NCBI GenBank assembly: GCA_934725105.1
Contig: CAKVBD010000019.1
Coordinates: 1 to 43,969, forward strand
Origin: an uncultured Bulleidia sp.
GTDB taxonomy: Bacteria; Bacillota_I; Bacilli_A; Erysipelotrichales; Erysipelotrichaceae
Direction: 5' to 3'
Length of the DNA: 43,969 bases
The notes beneath the pieces are model-generated. The model was not told where the DNA came from, did no database searches, and was given only the letters and a program-made list of their open reading frames with translations. Position 1 is the stretch's first letter. The number at the start of each line of letters is the position of its first letter. This document shows positions 26,119-34,285 of the stretch, piece after piece. A program made the position numbers and the translations under genes.

Positions 26119-28412
26119 TGAGAGATCCTTTTGATAATTTAAATCTAGATCATACAGATACACCTTCTTTTCCTGATGAACCAGAAGAATTAAGAAATGT
26201 ATCAAATAGCGCAAGCATTCCTGCATTTAACTTTGGTTCGTCTTTTAGAAGTGAGCCAGAACAGCCTAAAGTTGTGGATGATGAGGAAAAGAGCACAAGT
26301 ATCCCAGCATTTAATTTTAATAATCCAGCAGCAGAAGAAGAAACACCAAAGAAGAGTCATTCTGCGTTTGACTTAGAAGCATTCATGAATGAAGATGAGG
26401 ATCAGAAAAGTTCTGCTCCATTATTTCCTGATGTACCAGTGGAAATTGAACAGCCTGATTCACCGTTAGAGGCAACAGAGCAGACTGCCCAGTTGCCAAC
26501 AATGACAAATGATTCTAATGGTGGTGGAAACAATATTCCTCCTCAAACACCAAAGAATAAGAAATCTAAGAAACCTAAAAAAGGTGAATTCAAAAATGAT
26601 CCAACAGTTTTAAATATTATTGTTACAATTTTTACAATTGTTGCGAATATTCTTGTGGTTTATATTTTGTTTAATACAACAAAGTTCTCTAGTATTGGTC
26701 AGAATATTTTTATGATGATCAATATCGCAGTGCTTGCAATTCTTCTTTTATTGGATTTATTAGTTATTTTAATGATTCGTACGAGAAAGATTGCTTTATT
26801 TGTGATTTCTATTATTGTACTTTCACTTTTCGTTGGTGGTGGAGGCTATGGCTTCTATGCACTTGGAAGAGTGAATAAGAATGTCACAAAGATTACTGGA
26901 GAAAAGAAGGAAGAAGAAGTTTCTGCATCTTTAGTAATTTACAGCGGTACAAGCGGTGATCCGATTACAGATGTTAAGGATCTTGAAGGTAGAAGAGTAG
27001 GTGTTGCGAAAGGTACAAAAACAGAAGAGATTGCGAAAACAAAGCTTTCTTCTAGTAATACAAATGTTGAATATGTTGAAGTAAATGGATATACTGATCT
27101 TCTTTCTAATTTAATTACTGGTGCTGTTGACTGTGCTGTTTTACCAGTGAATTATCAGTCTCAATTTGAAGAAGATGAAAACTTATCAGCTTATCTTCCT
27201 GATACACAATCTATCTTGGATTTCTCTGAAACAATTACTTCAGAAAGTGAAACTGGTGCAGACAAAGATATTACAAAAGAACCATTTACAGTACTTGTAA
27301 CCGGTGAAAATGAAGGTCTTGCTGATTCTATTATCTTGATGTCTGTAAATCCAATCTCCATGAAAGTTACAATGACTTCTATCGCAAGAGACTCTTATGT
27401 TCCTATTTCTTGTTATGGATCCAGTGAAAAAATCAATGCAGCACATGCTTCTAGCGAGTCTTGCATGGTGAAAACAGTTGAAAATTTAATGGGTATTGAT
27501 ATTGACTATACAATTGAATTCAACTTTGCATCTGTTGTACAAGTAGTAGATGCAGTAGGTGGAGTTGTTGTGGATATTCCAGTGTCATTTGATGCACAAT
27601 GCTGGAATATTTATACAGATGAGTTAGCTGTGTTTAGACTTGAAGCTGGAGAAAACGTATATCTTGATGGCGCAAGAGCACTTGGATTTGTGAGAGAACG
27701 TATGGCTTTCCCGGATGGAGACTTTGCGAGACAAAGACACCAGCAGGAAGTTATGGAACAAATTATTCAAAAGATTATGTCTTCAAAAGATCCTCAGATG
27801 TTTTTGAATGTATTGGATGCTGCTGGAGATAACATTAAAACTAACTTTACTGTTGAACAGATGACAGGATTCATTAACTATGCTCTACAGAAATCTAAGA
27901 GATACTATGATTCAAACAATATTTCTGGATTGTTTGACTTTGAGTCTTCTAGAGTTTATGGATATGCAGCTAATTTGTGGAATAGTAGTCTTCAGATGGA
28001 CCTTTGGATTTATCGTTTATTCAATGGATCGATTCAAGATTGTGCAAATGCAATTAAACGTAATTTGAGTACAACTGCTACGCCAGATACACCAACTTCT
28101 GTTAGCTGGTCTGCAGCGAATACATTTACGCCAGATCCTGTATCTCAAGAATATTACAATGAGGCACGTATTACAGATGATGGTAGACCTTCTGATGCAC
28201 CAGAACCAAGTGAGTCTGCAGAACCTACAGATAGTCCAACTCCATCTGCTTCTGCTAGTCCTACAACGTCTTCTGAACCAACACCAGAACCAACAGTTGA
28301 ACCAACGCAAGAACCAACGGTGGAACCAACACCAGAACCAACGGTGGAACCAACGACTCCAGAGCAGCCGGTTGAACCTGCTCCTGATCAATCTGGTGGA
28401 GAAGGAGAATAA
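26118..28412 (+). CDS. LytR-CpsA-Psr (LCP) family polymer ligase with binding-protein-like insert
   Basis: 764 residues. The cytoplasmic part (1-160) is acidic, proline-rich and carries SIPAFNF twice (33-39 and 61-67). Three membrane helices follow (about 164-249). Residues about 270-375 resemble one lobe of a periplasmic solute-binding protein (DLEGRRVGVAKGT, ITGAVDCAVLPV). The LCP catalytic domain begins near 389 (FTVLVTGENEG) with SIARDSYVPI, KINAAHA and the arginine/aspartate block RERMAFPDGDFARQRHQQ. LCP enzymes transfer polymers from undecaprenyl diphosphate to peptidoglycan, which suits the end step for this polysaccharide. The C-terminus is a Pro-Thr-Glu repeat tail (about 690-764), possibly spanning or binding the wall. 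The gene ends at a strong terminator. Confidence 0.9.
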   Translation: MRDPFDNLNLDHTDTPSFPDEPEELRNVSNSASIPAFNFGSSFRSEPEQPKVVDDEEKSTSIPAFNFNNPAAEEETPKKSHSAFDLEAFMNEDEDQKSSAPLFPDVPVEIEQPDSPLEATEQTAQLPTMTNDSNGGGNNIPPQTPKNKKSKKPKKGEFKNDPTVLNIIVTIFTIVANILVVYILFNTTKFSSIGQNIFMMINIAVLAILLLLDLLVILMIRTRKIALFVISIIVLSLFVGGGGYGFYALGRVNKNVTKITGEKKEEEVSASLVIYSGTSGDPITDVKDLEGRRVGVAKGTKTEEIAKTKLSSSNTNVEYVEVNGYTDLLSNLITGAVDCAVLPVNYQSQFEEDENLSAYLPDTQSILDFSETITSESETGADKDITKEPFTVLVTGENEGLADSIILMSVNPISMKVTMTSIARDSYVPISCYGSSEKINAAHASSESCMVKTVENLMGIDIDYTIEFNFASVVQVVDAVGGVVVDIPVSFDAQCWNIYTDELAVFRLEAGENVYLDGARALGFVRERMAFPDGDFARQRHQQEVMEQIIQKIMSSKDPQMFLNVLDAAGDNIKTNFTVEQMTGFINYALQKSKRYYDSNNISGLFDFESSRVYGYAANLWNSSLQMDLWIYRLFNGSIQDCANAIKRNLSTTATPDTPTSVSWSAANTFTPDPVSQEYYNEARITDDGRPSDAPEPSESAEPTDSPTPSASASPTTSSEPTPEPTVEPTQEPTVEPTPEPTVEPTTPEQPVEPAPDQSGGEGE
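28275..28355 (+). repeat. 24-base tandem repeat encoding EPTPEPTV units
   Basis: Three 24-base units (28275-28346) plus 9 bases of a fourth encode EPTPEPTV, EPTQEPTV, EPTPEPTV, EPT at the C-terminus of the LCP protein. Each unit is itself two 12-base GAACCAACN-type halves. Such arrays can vary in copy number between strains. Confidence 0.85.
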
Positions 28413-28422
28413 AGCTTTACTT

Positions 28423-28457
28423 GTCTTATGAGATTGATTTCTCATAAGACTTTTTTT
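28423..28457 (+). terminator. Strong intrinsic terminator after the LCP gene
   Basis: GTCTTATGAGA (28423-28433) pairs perfectly with TCTCATAAGAC (28440-28450) around a 6-base loop, followed by seven Ts (28451-28457). Confidence 0.92.
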
Positions 28458-28473
28458 AATTGTTTGTTACGTG

Positions 28474-28479
28474 TAAAAT
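28474..28479 (+). promoter_or_regulatory. Candidate -10 element giving a leaderless start at 28487
   Basis: TAAAAT (28474-28479), with TG immediately before it, ends 7 bases before ATG 28487. A strong terminator just upstream means the gene needs its own promoter or read-through. No clear -35 is seen; only the T-tract lies at the right distance. Confidence 0.4.
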
Positions 28480-28486
28480 ATTGATT

Positions 28487-30085
28487 ATGGAAAATAATAG
28501 TTCAAAATTAGGTTTAATAAAAAAAGCGTTTTATATATGGGCAGTACAGTATCATTTTGTGATACCAAAAGATATTTTGAAAATGTATGTTCATAAGTTT
28601 AGACATGAAAGTGAAAATATCTCTAAGTATGGTCAGAGATTTTTTGATCCTTCTAATGAAAAAGATTATAAGAAATGGTTAACTCTACAGGAATATAAAA
28701 AACAAGATGGCTTGTATACGGATATTACATTTGTTGGAAGAAATGTGAGTAATTTGAATGCTAATGGATTAGCTGCGGTATCTATGGATACAATGAATAC
28801 ATCTAGAATTCATACACCATATACTTGCCTGGTTGGTGAAGGAATTCATTTATATGAACCATTTTTTGCGTATTTGAATGAATGTGATTGTGATGCAATC
28901 TATTTTGATTCTGACTTATATGTGAATGGTGAAAGAAAATCTCCAAAATGTAAACCAGATTTTTCCTATCATACGTTAAGAGGATTTAACTATATTGGAA
29001 ATCTCGTCATTGTGAAAACAGATTTATTAAAACAGTTTGATGGGAAAGAAGTAGATATCTATAGATGTTTATTAGAATTAAGTGATCAGAAGATTGAATG
29101 GAAACATATTTCTAAGATTGTGTATGGGGAAGCAGAAGATACATTTAATGTATATCCACTAAAGTCATATATCGATGAACACCATATTCCATGTAAGTTA
29201 ATGATGCATTCAGATTATGCATATCTTTCTTATCCTGTAAAAGAAGAACCACTTGTATCTATTATTATTCCTACAAAAGATGGTGTAGAGGATTTGAAGA
29301 AGTGTATTGATTCTATTTTTGAAAAGAGCACATATCAGAATTTTGAAATTATCATTATTGATAATAATAGTGAAAAAGAAGAAACATTTACATACTTTGA
29401 AGAATTACAGGAAAAGCATGACAATGTGCATGTACATGCATTATCCATCCCTTTTAACTTTTCTGTCATTAATAACAAAGCAGTGGAATATAGTCATGGT
29501 GAATATGTGGTATTAATGAATAATGATACGGAAGTAATCACAAAAGATTGGCTTGAAAAAATGCTTGGCTACGCACAACAGGAAAACGTTGGCAGTGTGG
29601 GTGTGAAACTGTATTATGGTGATGGTTCGATTCAACATGGTGGCATTATCACTGGTAAAGGTGGTGGATTTGCGCATCGCTACTATCGGAAACCTCATGA
29701 TGAAAAAGGATATATGCATACATTGGATATCCCAAATGATGTTGCCTGTTGTACAGCTGCTTGTTTGATGGTTTCTAAAAAGAAATATTTAGAAATTGGT
29801 GGAATGAATGAAGAACTGACAGTCCAATTCAATGATGTGGATTTAGGTTTGAAATTATTGGAACATGGATACTTTAATGTGTTCGTTCCAGATGTTGAAT
29901 TATATCATTATGAATCAAAGTCTAGAGGCATTGATAAAGATCCTAAGGCAGTAGAAAGATTTATGTCTGAAGTAAACTATGCAAAAGAAAACTATGCAAA
30001 ATGGCTTGTTCATGATCCTTTCTACAATGATAATTTTGATAAAAACTATGATTATATGCTGATTGTTGGCACAGGAAGTAACTAA
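28487..30085 (+). CDS. Family 2 glycosyltransferase, paralogue of the gene at 8349
   Basis: ATG 28487 gives 532 residues; the frame is open upstream to 28460, but that start would lie in the promoter. No Shine-Dalgarno sequence precedes either. Residues 1-240 match the middle of the 8349 product (FFDPSNEKDYKKWL, SPKCKPDFSYHTLRGFNYIG), but the N-terminal beta domain of that protein is missing. The GT2 catalytic domain starts near 254 (PLVSIIIPTKDG), has LMNNDTEVITKDWLEKML near 344, and ends with NDVDLGLKLLEHG and LYHYESKSRG. Probably a rhamnosyltransferase-type enzyme for the same polysaccharide. The MerR-methyltransferase gene follows after 3 bases. Confidence 0.8.
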   Translation: MENNSSKLGLIKKAFYIWAVQYHFVIPKDILKMYVHKFRHESENISKYGQRFFDPSNEKDYKKWLTLQEYKKQDGLYTDITFVGRNVSNLNANGLAAVSMDTMNTSRIHTPYTCLVGEGIHLYEPFFAYLNECDCDAIYFDSDLYVNGERKSPKCKPDFSYHTLRGFNYIGNLVIVKTDLLKQFDGKEVDIYRCLLELSDQKIEWKHISKIVYGEAEDTFNVYPLKSYIDEHHIPCKLMMHSDYAYLSYPVKEEPLVSIIIPTKDGVEDLKKCIDSIFEKSTYQNFEIIIIDNNSEKEETFTYFEELQEKHDNVHVHALSIPFNFSVINNKAVEYSHGEYVVLMNNDTEVITKDWLEKMLGYAQQENVGSVGVKLYYGDGSIQHGGIITGKGGGFAHRYYRKPHDEKGYMHTLDIPNDVACCTAACLMVSKKKYLEIGGMNEELTVQFNDVDLGLKLLEHGYFNVFVPDVELYHYESKSRGIDKDPKAVERFMSEVNYAKENYAKWLVHDPFYNDNFDKNYDYMLIVGTGSN

Positions 30086-30088
30086 CTA

Positions 30089-31264
30089 ATGAAAAAAGAA
30101 GGATACTATACGTCAGGTCAATTCGCGAAAAAAGCACATGTGACGTTACGTACGATTCGCTGGTATGATAATAAAAACTTATTGAAACCTTCCTTTCGTA
30201 CTGAAAATGGAACTAGATTATATACAGATGGGGATCTGGCAAAGCTTCAACAGATCCTTCTTTTTAAGTATCTTGGTTTTTCTTTGGATGATATTCGTGA
30301 AATGACAATGACATCTACAGATGAAGATTTTTTGCTTGGCTCTCTGGAGATTCAAAAGAAACTTGTTCAGGAAAGAATTTCTGAATTACAAGATATGCAC
30401 CAGGCGTTGTGCGATGCAACGGATGCCATTGAAAAGCATCAGTCAATGGATCAGATGCTGAACTTGATTCATATGACAAGTGCAGACCAGTCATTAAAGA
30501 CACAATATCAAGATGCGACGAATGTGTCTGCACGTATTCGCTTGCATAATGAATACTCTACGAATCAACAAGGATGGTTTCCTTGGCTTCTTGAACAAAT
30601 ACAGTTAAAAGAAAATATGAATATTTTAGAAATTGGGTGTGGAAATGGTGCTCTGTGGAAAGAAAATCTTGAAGTTTTGCCACAGAATATTCATATGACG
30701 TTATCAGACATTTCAGAAGGTATGTTAAGAGATGCAAAGGATTCGATTGGGAAAGATTCAAGATTTTCTTACAAGCGATTTGATTGTCATAAAATTCCTT
30801 TCAAAGAAAACACGTTTGATATTGTGATTGCGAATCACGTATTGTTTTACTTTGATGATATTGATGTTGTCTTAAAAGAATGTAAGAGAGTAATGAAGGA
30901 TACAGGTGTTTTTGTATGCAGTACATACAGTCAAAGACATATGAAAGAAATCACGGATCTTGTTCAGGAGTTTGATCAGAATATTGTTTTGTCTTCAGAT
31001 TGTCTATATGAAGTATTTGGCTTAGACAATGGAAAAGAAATCCTATCGAAATATTTTAAAACAGTTGAAATGAAGAAGTATGAGGATGCCATTGAAGTGA
31101 ATGAAGCAGAGCCACTAATTGCGTATATTATTTCATGTCACGGGAATCAAAATCACATTCTTCTAGATCATTATCGTGAATTCAGGGAATTCGTGGAAGA
31201 AAAAACAAAAGATGGATTTCATATCACAAAAGATGTTGGAATATTTATCACAAAAGTATTGTAG
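30089..31264 (+). CDS. MerR-type regulator fused to a SAM methyltransferase
   Basis: 391 residues in two parts. The first 75 form a MerR winged helix: YTSGQFAKKAHVTLRTIRWYD, then the arginine-rich wing and YTDGDLAKLQQILLFKYLGFSLDDIREM. A coiled-coil dimerisation stretch (about 85-125) follows. From about 165 to 290 there is a class I methyltransferase with ILEIGCGNGALW (SAM motif I), LSDISEGML and FDIVIANHVLFYFDD, the latter typical of the Methyltransf_11/UbiE group. The last 90 residues are unassigned. MerR proteins usually carry an effector-binding domain in this position, so SAM or a methylatable small molecule may be the signal. It sits in a polysaccharide operon 3 bases after a glycosyltransferase and could regulate the locus. 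The target is unknown. Confidence 0.85.
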   Translation: MKKEGYYTSGQFAKKAHVTLRTIRWYDNKNLLKPSFRTENGTRLYTDGDLAKLQQILLFKYLGFSLDDIREMTMTSTDEDFLLGSLEIQKKLVQERISELQDMHQALCDATDAIEKHQSMDQMLNLIHMTSADQSLKTQYQDATNVSARIRLHNEYSTNQQGWFPWLLEQIQLKENMNILEIGCGNGALWKENLEVLPQNIHMTLSDISEGMLRDAKDSIGKDSRFSYKRFDCHKIPFKENTFDIVIANHVLFYFDDIDVVLKECKRVMKDTGVFVCSTYSQRHMKEITDLVQEFDQNIVLSSDCLYEVFGLDNGKEILSKYFKTVEMKKYEDAIEVNEAEPLIAYIISCHGNQNHILLDHYREFREFVEEKTKDGFHITKDVGIFITKVL

Positions 31265-31269
31265 AAACG

Positions 31270-31278
31270 TGCTACAAT
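31270..31278 (+). promoter_or_regulatory. Extended -10 promoter giving a leaderless start at 31286
   Basis: TG-C-TACAAT at 31270-31278 ends 7 bases before ATG 31286, the usual distance from a -10 to the transcription start. No ribosome binding site is present in the 21-base gap between genes. Confidence 0.55.
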
Positions 31279-31285
31279 TATCGTC

Positions 31286-34195
31286 ATGTATAGAAAAATA
31301 AAAGATAAGCATAAGCATACACATTCTAGATATGCTTTTAAAAATAGAAATAAAAGAGTTTCACATAATAATGATATTGGGTGTGAAACTTTTTGTGATG
31401 AAGCTAAAAGAAATGAAATCGTTGTTTATGAAGATGAAGAATTATTTCAAGGAAAATTGAAAGCATTTATTCAAAAACAGAAACATCTGCATCAAGAAGA
31501 AATTGCTTCAAAGGTAACATTGATTCAATCTGTTGAAGAATCAAAAGAACAGATGAAAGAATCTTTCTTGTCAAAAAAAGAAGAGCTAAAACAAATCAAG
31601 AAAGATATTAAAGAGCAGAAGAAACAATTAAAACAAGAAAAGAAGGCTTTAAAACAGGCGAAGAAAAAGAATTATGGATTCTGGACGACTGTTTTTGTGA
31701 TTCTTGTTTGTACAGTTGCGGCATTGTTGTTTTTTAGTGTGCAATGGGTATTCCGTACATGGCCAAATTTGAAAATGGATGAATTAATGTATCAGTTGAC
31801 TGCACCTACTGAAGGTACGGCATCTGATATGTATTGGGCTTATTTTTACCAGGCTGGTCTTCCTACAATTGTTTGTTTTGTTGTTTTTGTGATTGTTGCG
31901 ATAACTTTATCCTATGCATCAAAGCAATTTAGAAATAAAGGAAAAGTTGCATTGAGTATTTGTTCTGTGATTTGTATTGGTTTATCTTTAGTTGAAACAA
32001 ATACGAAACTGGATGCAACTAAGTATTTTGAAAATAAAGGAGAAGGTAGTACTTTCATTGAATCTAACTACGTAGATCCAAAAGATGTCTCGTTAACATT
32101 TCCTGAAAAGAAAAGAAATGTGATTGTTCTTTATCTCGAATCCATGGAAATGACATATGCAGATAAAAAAAATGGTGGTGGATTTGATGAGAACTTTATT
32201 CCTCAATTAACACAGCTTTCAAACGAAAATGAGAATTTTTCTGGTTCTAATACTGTGTTGAATGGTGCAAGATCTACATCTGGATCGACTTGGACAATGG
32301 GAGGACTATTTGCTTCAACTTCAGGATTGCCTCTTATGGTATCAATCGATGGTAATTCTATGGATACGCAAAATTCTTTCTTTAAAAATGCTACTGTACT
32401 AGGCGATATTCTTGGCAAAGAAGGGTATCAACAGGTATTTGCTTGTGGATCAGATGCAACGTTTGGTGGAAGAAAGTTGTATTTTACGGAACATGGAAAT
32501 TATGCAATTCATGATTTGAATTATCGAAAAGAAACAGAAGAGTTGCCAGAAGATTATTATGTATGGTGGGGCTTTGAAGATGAAAAACTCATTGAATATG
32601 CGAAAGAAGATTTAACAGAATTAGCTTCTTCTGATCAGCCATTCAACTATACAATGTTGACGGTTGATACACACTTTGAAGATGGATATGTATGTGATTT
32701 GTGTCAGGATTTGCATGATGGAAATCAATATGGAAATGTGATTTCTTGTTCAGATAAACAGGTAAGTGAATTCATTTCCTGGATTCAACAACAAGACTGG
32801 TATGATAATACAACAATTGTGATTACTGGTGATCATCCAACAATGGACAGTGATTTCTGTGATCCGGTTTCTTCTGATTTTTCAAGAAGAGTGTATACAG
32901 CGTATATTAATGCAGATCCTGTAGAAAATCATTCTGAAGGAGAACGCCAATATACAACTTTGGATACTTTCCCTACAACGTTAGCAGCGATGGGTGTTTC
33001 TATTGAAGGAAATCGTCTGGGTTTAGGTACAAATGTTTTTTCTGGTGAAGAAACACTGCTTGAAAAAGATGGAATGCAGATGATCAATACAGAGTTTGCA
33101 AAGAAATCTGAATTCTTGAATGCATTAGCGGATGTGAATCCGAATGCAGAAGGTATGCGTAATCGAGGATCTGTGGTTGGATTGGATTTCCATGTAGATG
33201 AAGTGAATGAAGATACATTGAGTGTTACTTGTGATGATTTATATGGCATCAATGGAACATTGAATAGTCTGGAATTGTTTGTACAAGATAGTGATGGCAA
33301 TCAAACAAGCAATATCATGAACTATACAGGAGATGGCACATTCAAAGCACAGATCACAGTTCCGAATGGAAATATGGATTCTGTATATATTGGTGTGGAT
33401 GCACATAGTACAGACAGTGATAAGAATTCTGTGACGGAAAGAATCTTTGAATACAATGGGAATATACGTATGTTTCCAACAAATGATTTGACAAGCTTTT
33501 TGAACGAATTAAATGCTTTAGATCGTAATAGATACACAATTCTTATGAATACACAGGGCATTGGTGTAACGAATTTCAGTGAAAATGAGAAAATTCTTTT
33601 AGGAAAACTAGGGGCAGGCAATGTTGCGTCAAGTGATGGCAAAGCTGCTTTTGCGGTGATTGATGGAAATGCATCCTATTCTAAAGTATCGGATGACTAT
33701 CTAAGAGAAGGTGGAACGTTATCTGATGGAACGCCATATGTGATTTCTTCTTCTTCGAACAGTGAACAAGCTTCTTCTGTTTTGCTTGGTGAAAACTATG
33801 ATGATTATTCTTTACATACGGAAGGAATCAATGTAGTTGTGTGGGATAAAGAAGCACAATCAGTGGTTTGTTCAACATATTATCAACAGATGAATAAGGC
33901 GCCATCTTTTGATGGAATTTCAACGAAGACTTCGCTATTAAGCAATGATGTGGAAGTGATTGTGGATAATCCAATGCATTTTGATGATGTTAAACATGTT
34001 GTTGCTGTGATGTATGATAGTGAGAAATGTTCTAAAGTTGAAGAAATGACAATGACATTGAATTATGACAATACATATATCGCAACATTCAAAGATGTGA
34101 AGAAAGATTTTTCAAATAAATCTATTTATGTCTATGCAGTATATGAAGACGGTTCGCGTGAACTCGTTGAAAAGTTTACGCATGATTCTAAATGA
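31286..34195 (+). CDS. OpgB/GacH-like phosphoglycerol transferase of the LtaS superfamily
   Basis: 969 residues. A His/Lys-rich start and a long lysine/glutamine coiled coil (about 55-128) face the cytoplasm. Three membrane helices follow (about 131-155, 188-210, 218-238), and then an outside sulfatase-fold domain from about 275 (RNVIVLYLESMEMTYAD). The nucleophile threonine is expected in GSTWTMGGLFAS (about 335), which matches the OpgB/MdoB arrangement W-T-x-x-G-x better than that of LtaS. Further metal ligands are in TVDTHFED (about 461) and ITGDHPTMDSD (about 514). About 350 C-terminal residues are beta-rich and unassigned. OpgB and streptococcal GacH transfer glycerol phosphate from phosphatidylglycerol to a glycan, which fits decoration of this polysaccharide. 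It is the longest protein in the window. ATG 31286 lacks a ribosome binding site. Confidence 0.82.
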   Translation: MYRKIKDKHKHTHSRYAFKNRNKRVSHNNDIGCETFCDEAKRNEIVVYEDEELFQGKLKAFIQKQKHLHQEEIASKVTLIQSVEESKEQMKESFLSKKEELKQIKKDIKEQKKQLKQEKKALKQAKKKNYGFWTTVFVILVCTVAALLFFSVQWVFRTWPNLKMDELMYQLTAPTEGTASDMYWAYFYQAGLPTIVCFVVFVIVAITLSYASKQFRNKGKVALSICSVICIGLSLVETNTKLDATKYFENKGEGSTFIESNYVDPKDVSLTFPEKKRNVIVLYLESMEMTYADKKNGGGFDENFIPQLTQLSNENENFSGSNTVLNGARSTSGSTWTMGGLFASTSGLPLMVSIDGNSMDTQNSFFKNATVLGDILGKEGYQQVFACGSDATFGGRKLYFTEHGNYAIHDLNYRKETEELPEDYYVWWGFEDEKLIEYAKEDLTELASSDQPFNYTMLTVDTHFEDGYVCDLCQDLHDGNQYGNVISCSDKQVSEFISWIQQQDWYDNTTIVITGDHPTMDSDFCDPVSSDFSRRVYTAYINADPVENHSEGERQYTTLDTFPTTLAAMGVSIEGNRLGLGTNVFSGEETLLEKDGMQMINTEFAKKSEFLNALADVNPNAEGMRNRGSVVGLDFHVDEVNEDTLSVTCDDLYGINGTLNSLELFVQDSDGNQTSNIMNYTGDGTFKAQITVPNGNMDSVYIGVDAHSTDSDKNSVTERIFEYNGNIRMFPTNDLTSFLNELNALDRNRYTILMNTQGIGVTNFSENEKILLGKLGAGNVASSDGKAAFAVIDGNASYSKVSDDYLREGGTLSDGTPYVISSSSNSEQASSVLLGENYDDYSLHTEGINVVVWDKEAQSVVCSTYYQQMNKAPSFDGISTKTSLLSNDVEVIVDNPMHFDDVKHVVAVMYDSEKCSKVEEMTMTLNYDNTYIATFKDVKKDFSNKSIYVYAVYEDGSRELVEKFTHDSK

Positions 34196-34231
34196 ATTAT
34201 GTGAAATTATGGAAATATTAAATAATACTTG

Positions 34232-34254
34232 AAGATGACGTAACGTCATCTTTT
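34232..34254 (+). terminator. Intrinsic terminator before the rml operon
   Basis: AAGATGACG (34232-34240) pairs with CGTCATCTT (34244-34252) around a 3-base loop, followed by a short T-run (34251-34254). The palindrome AGATGACGT could also be a protein site. Confidence 0.6.
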
Positions 34255-34285
34255 AATATACTTGTAATAACGGAGGAAACCTAAG

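Noticed and set aside
28275..28355. CRISPR-like or satellite repeat
   Set aside because: Units are contiguous, in frame and encode EPT repeats; no spacers.
28017..28445. 142-codon open frame on the - strand rich in Trp, Arg and Cys
   Set aside because: It is the complement of the Pro-Thr-Glu repeat region of the LCP gene; low complexity and no start signals.
31286..34195. Lipoteichoic acid synthase (LtaS)
   Set aside because: The threonine context GSTWTMGG and the long extra domains fit OpgB/GacH-type glycan modification better, although the fold is the same.
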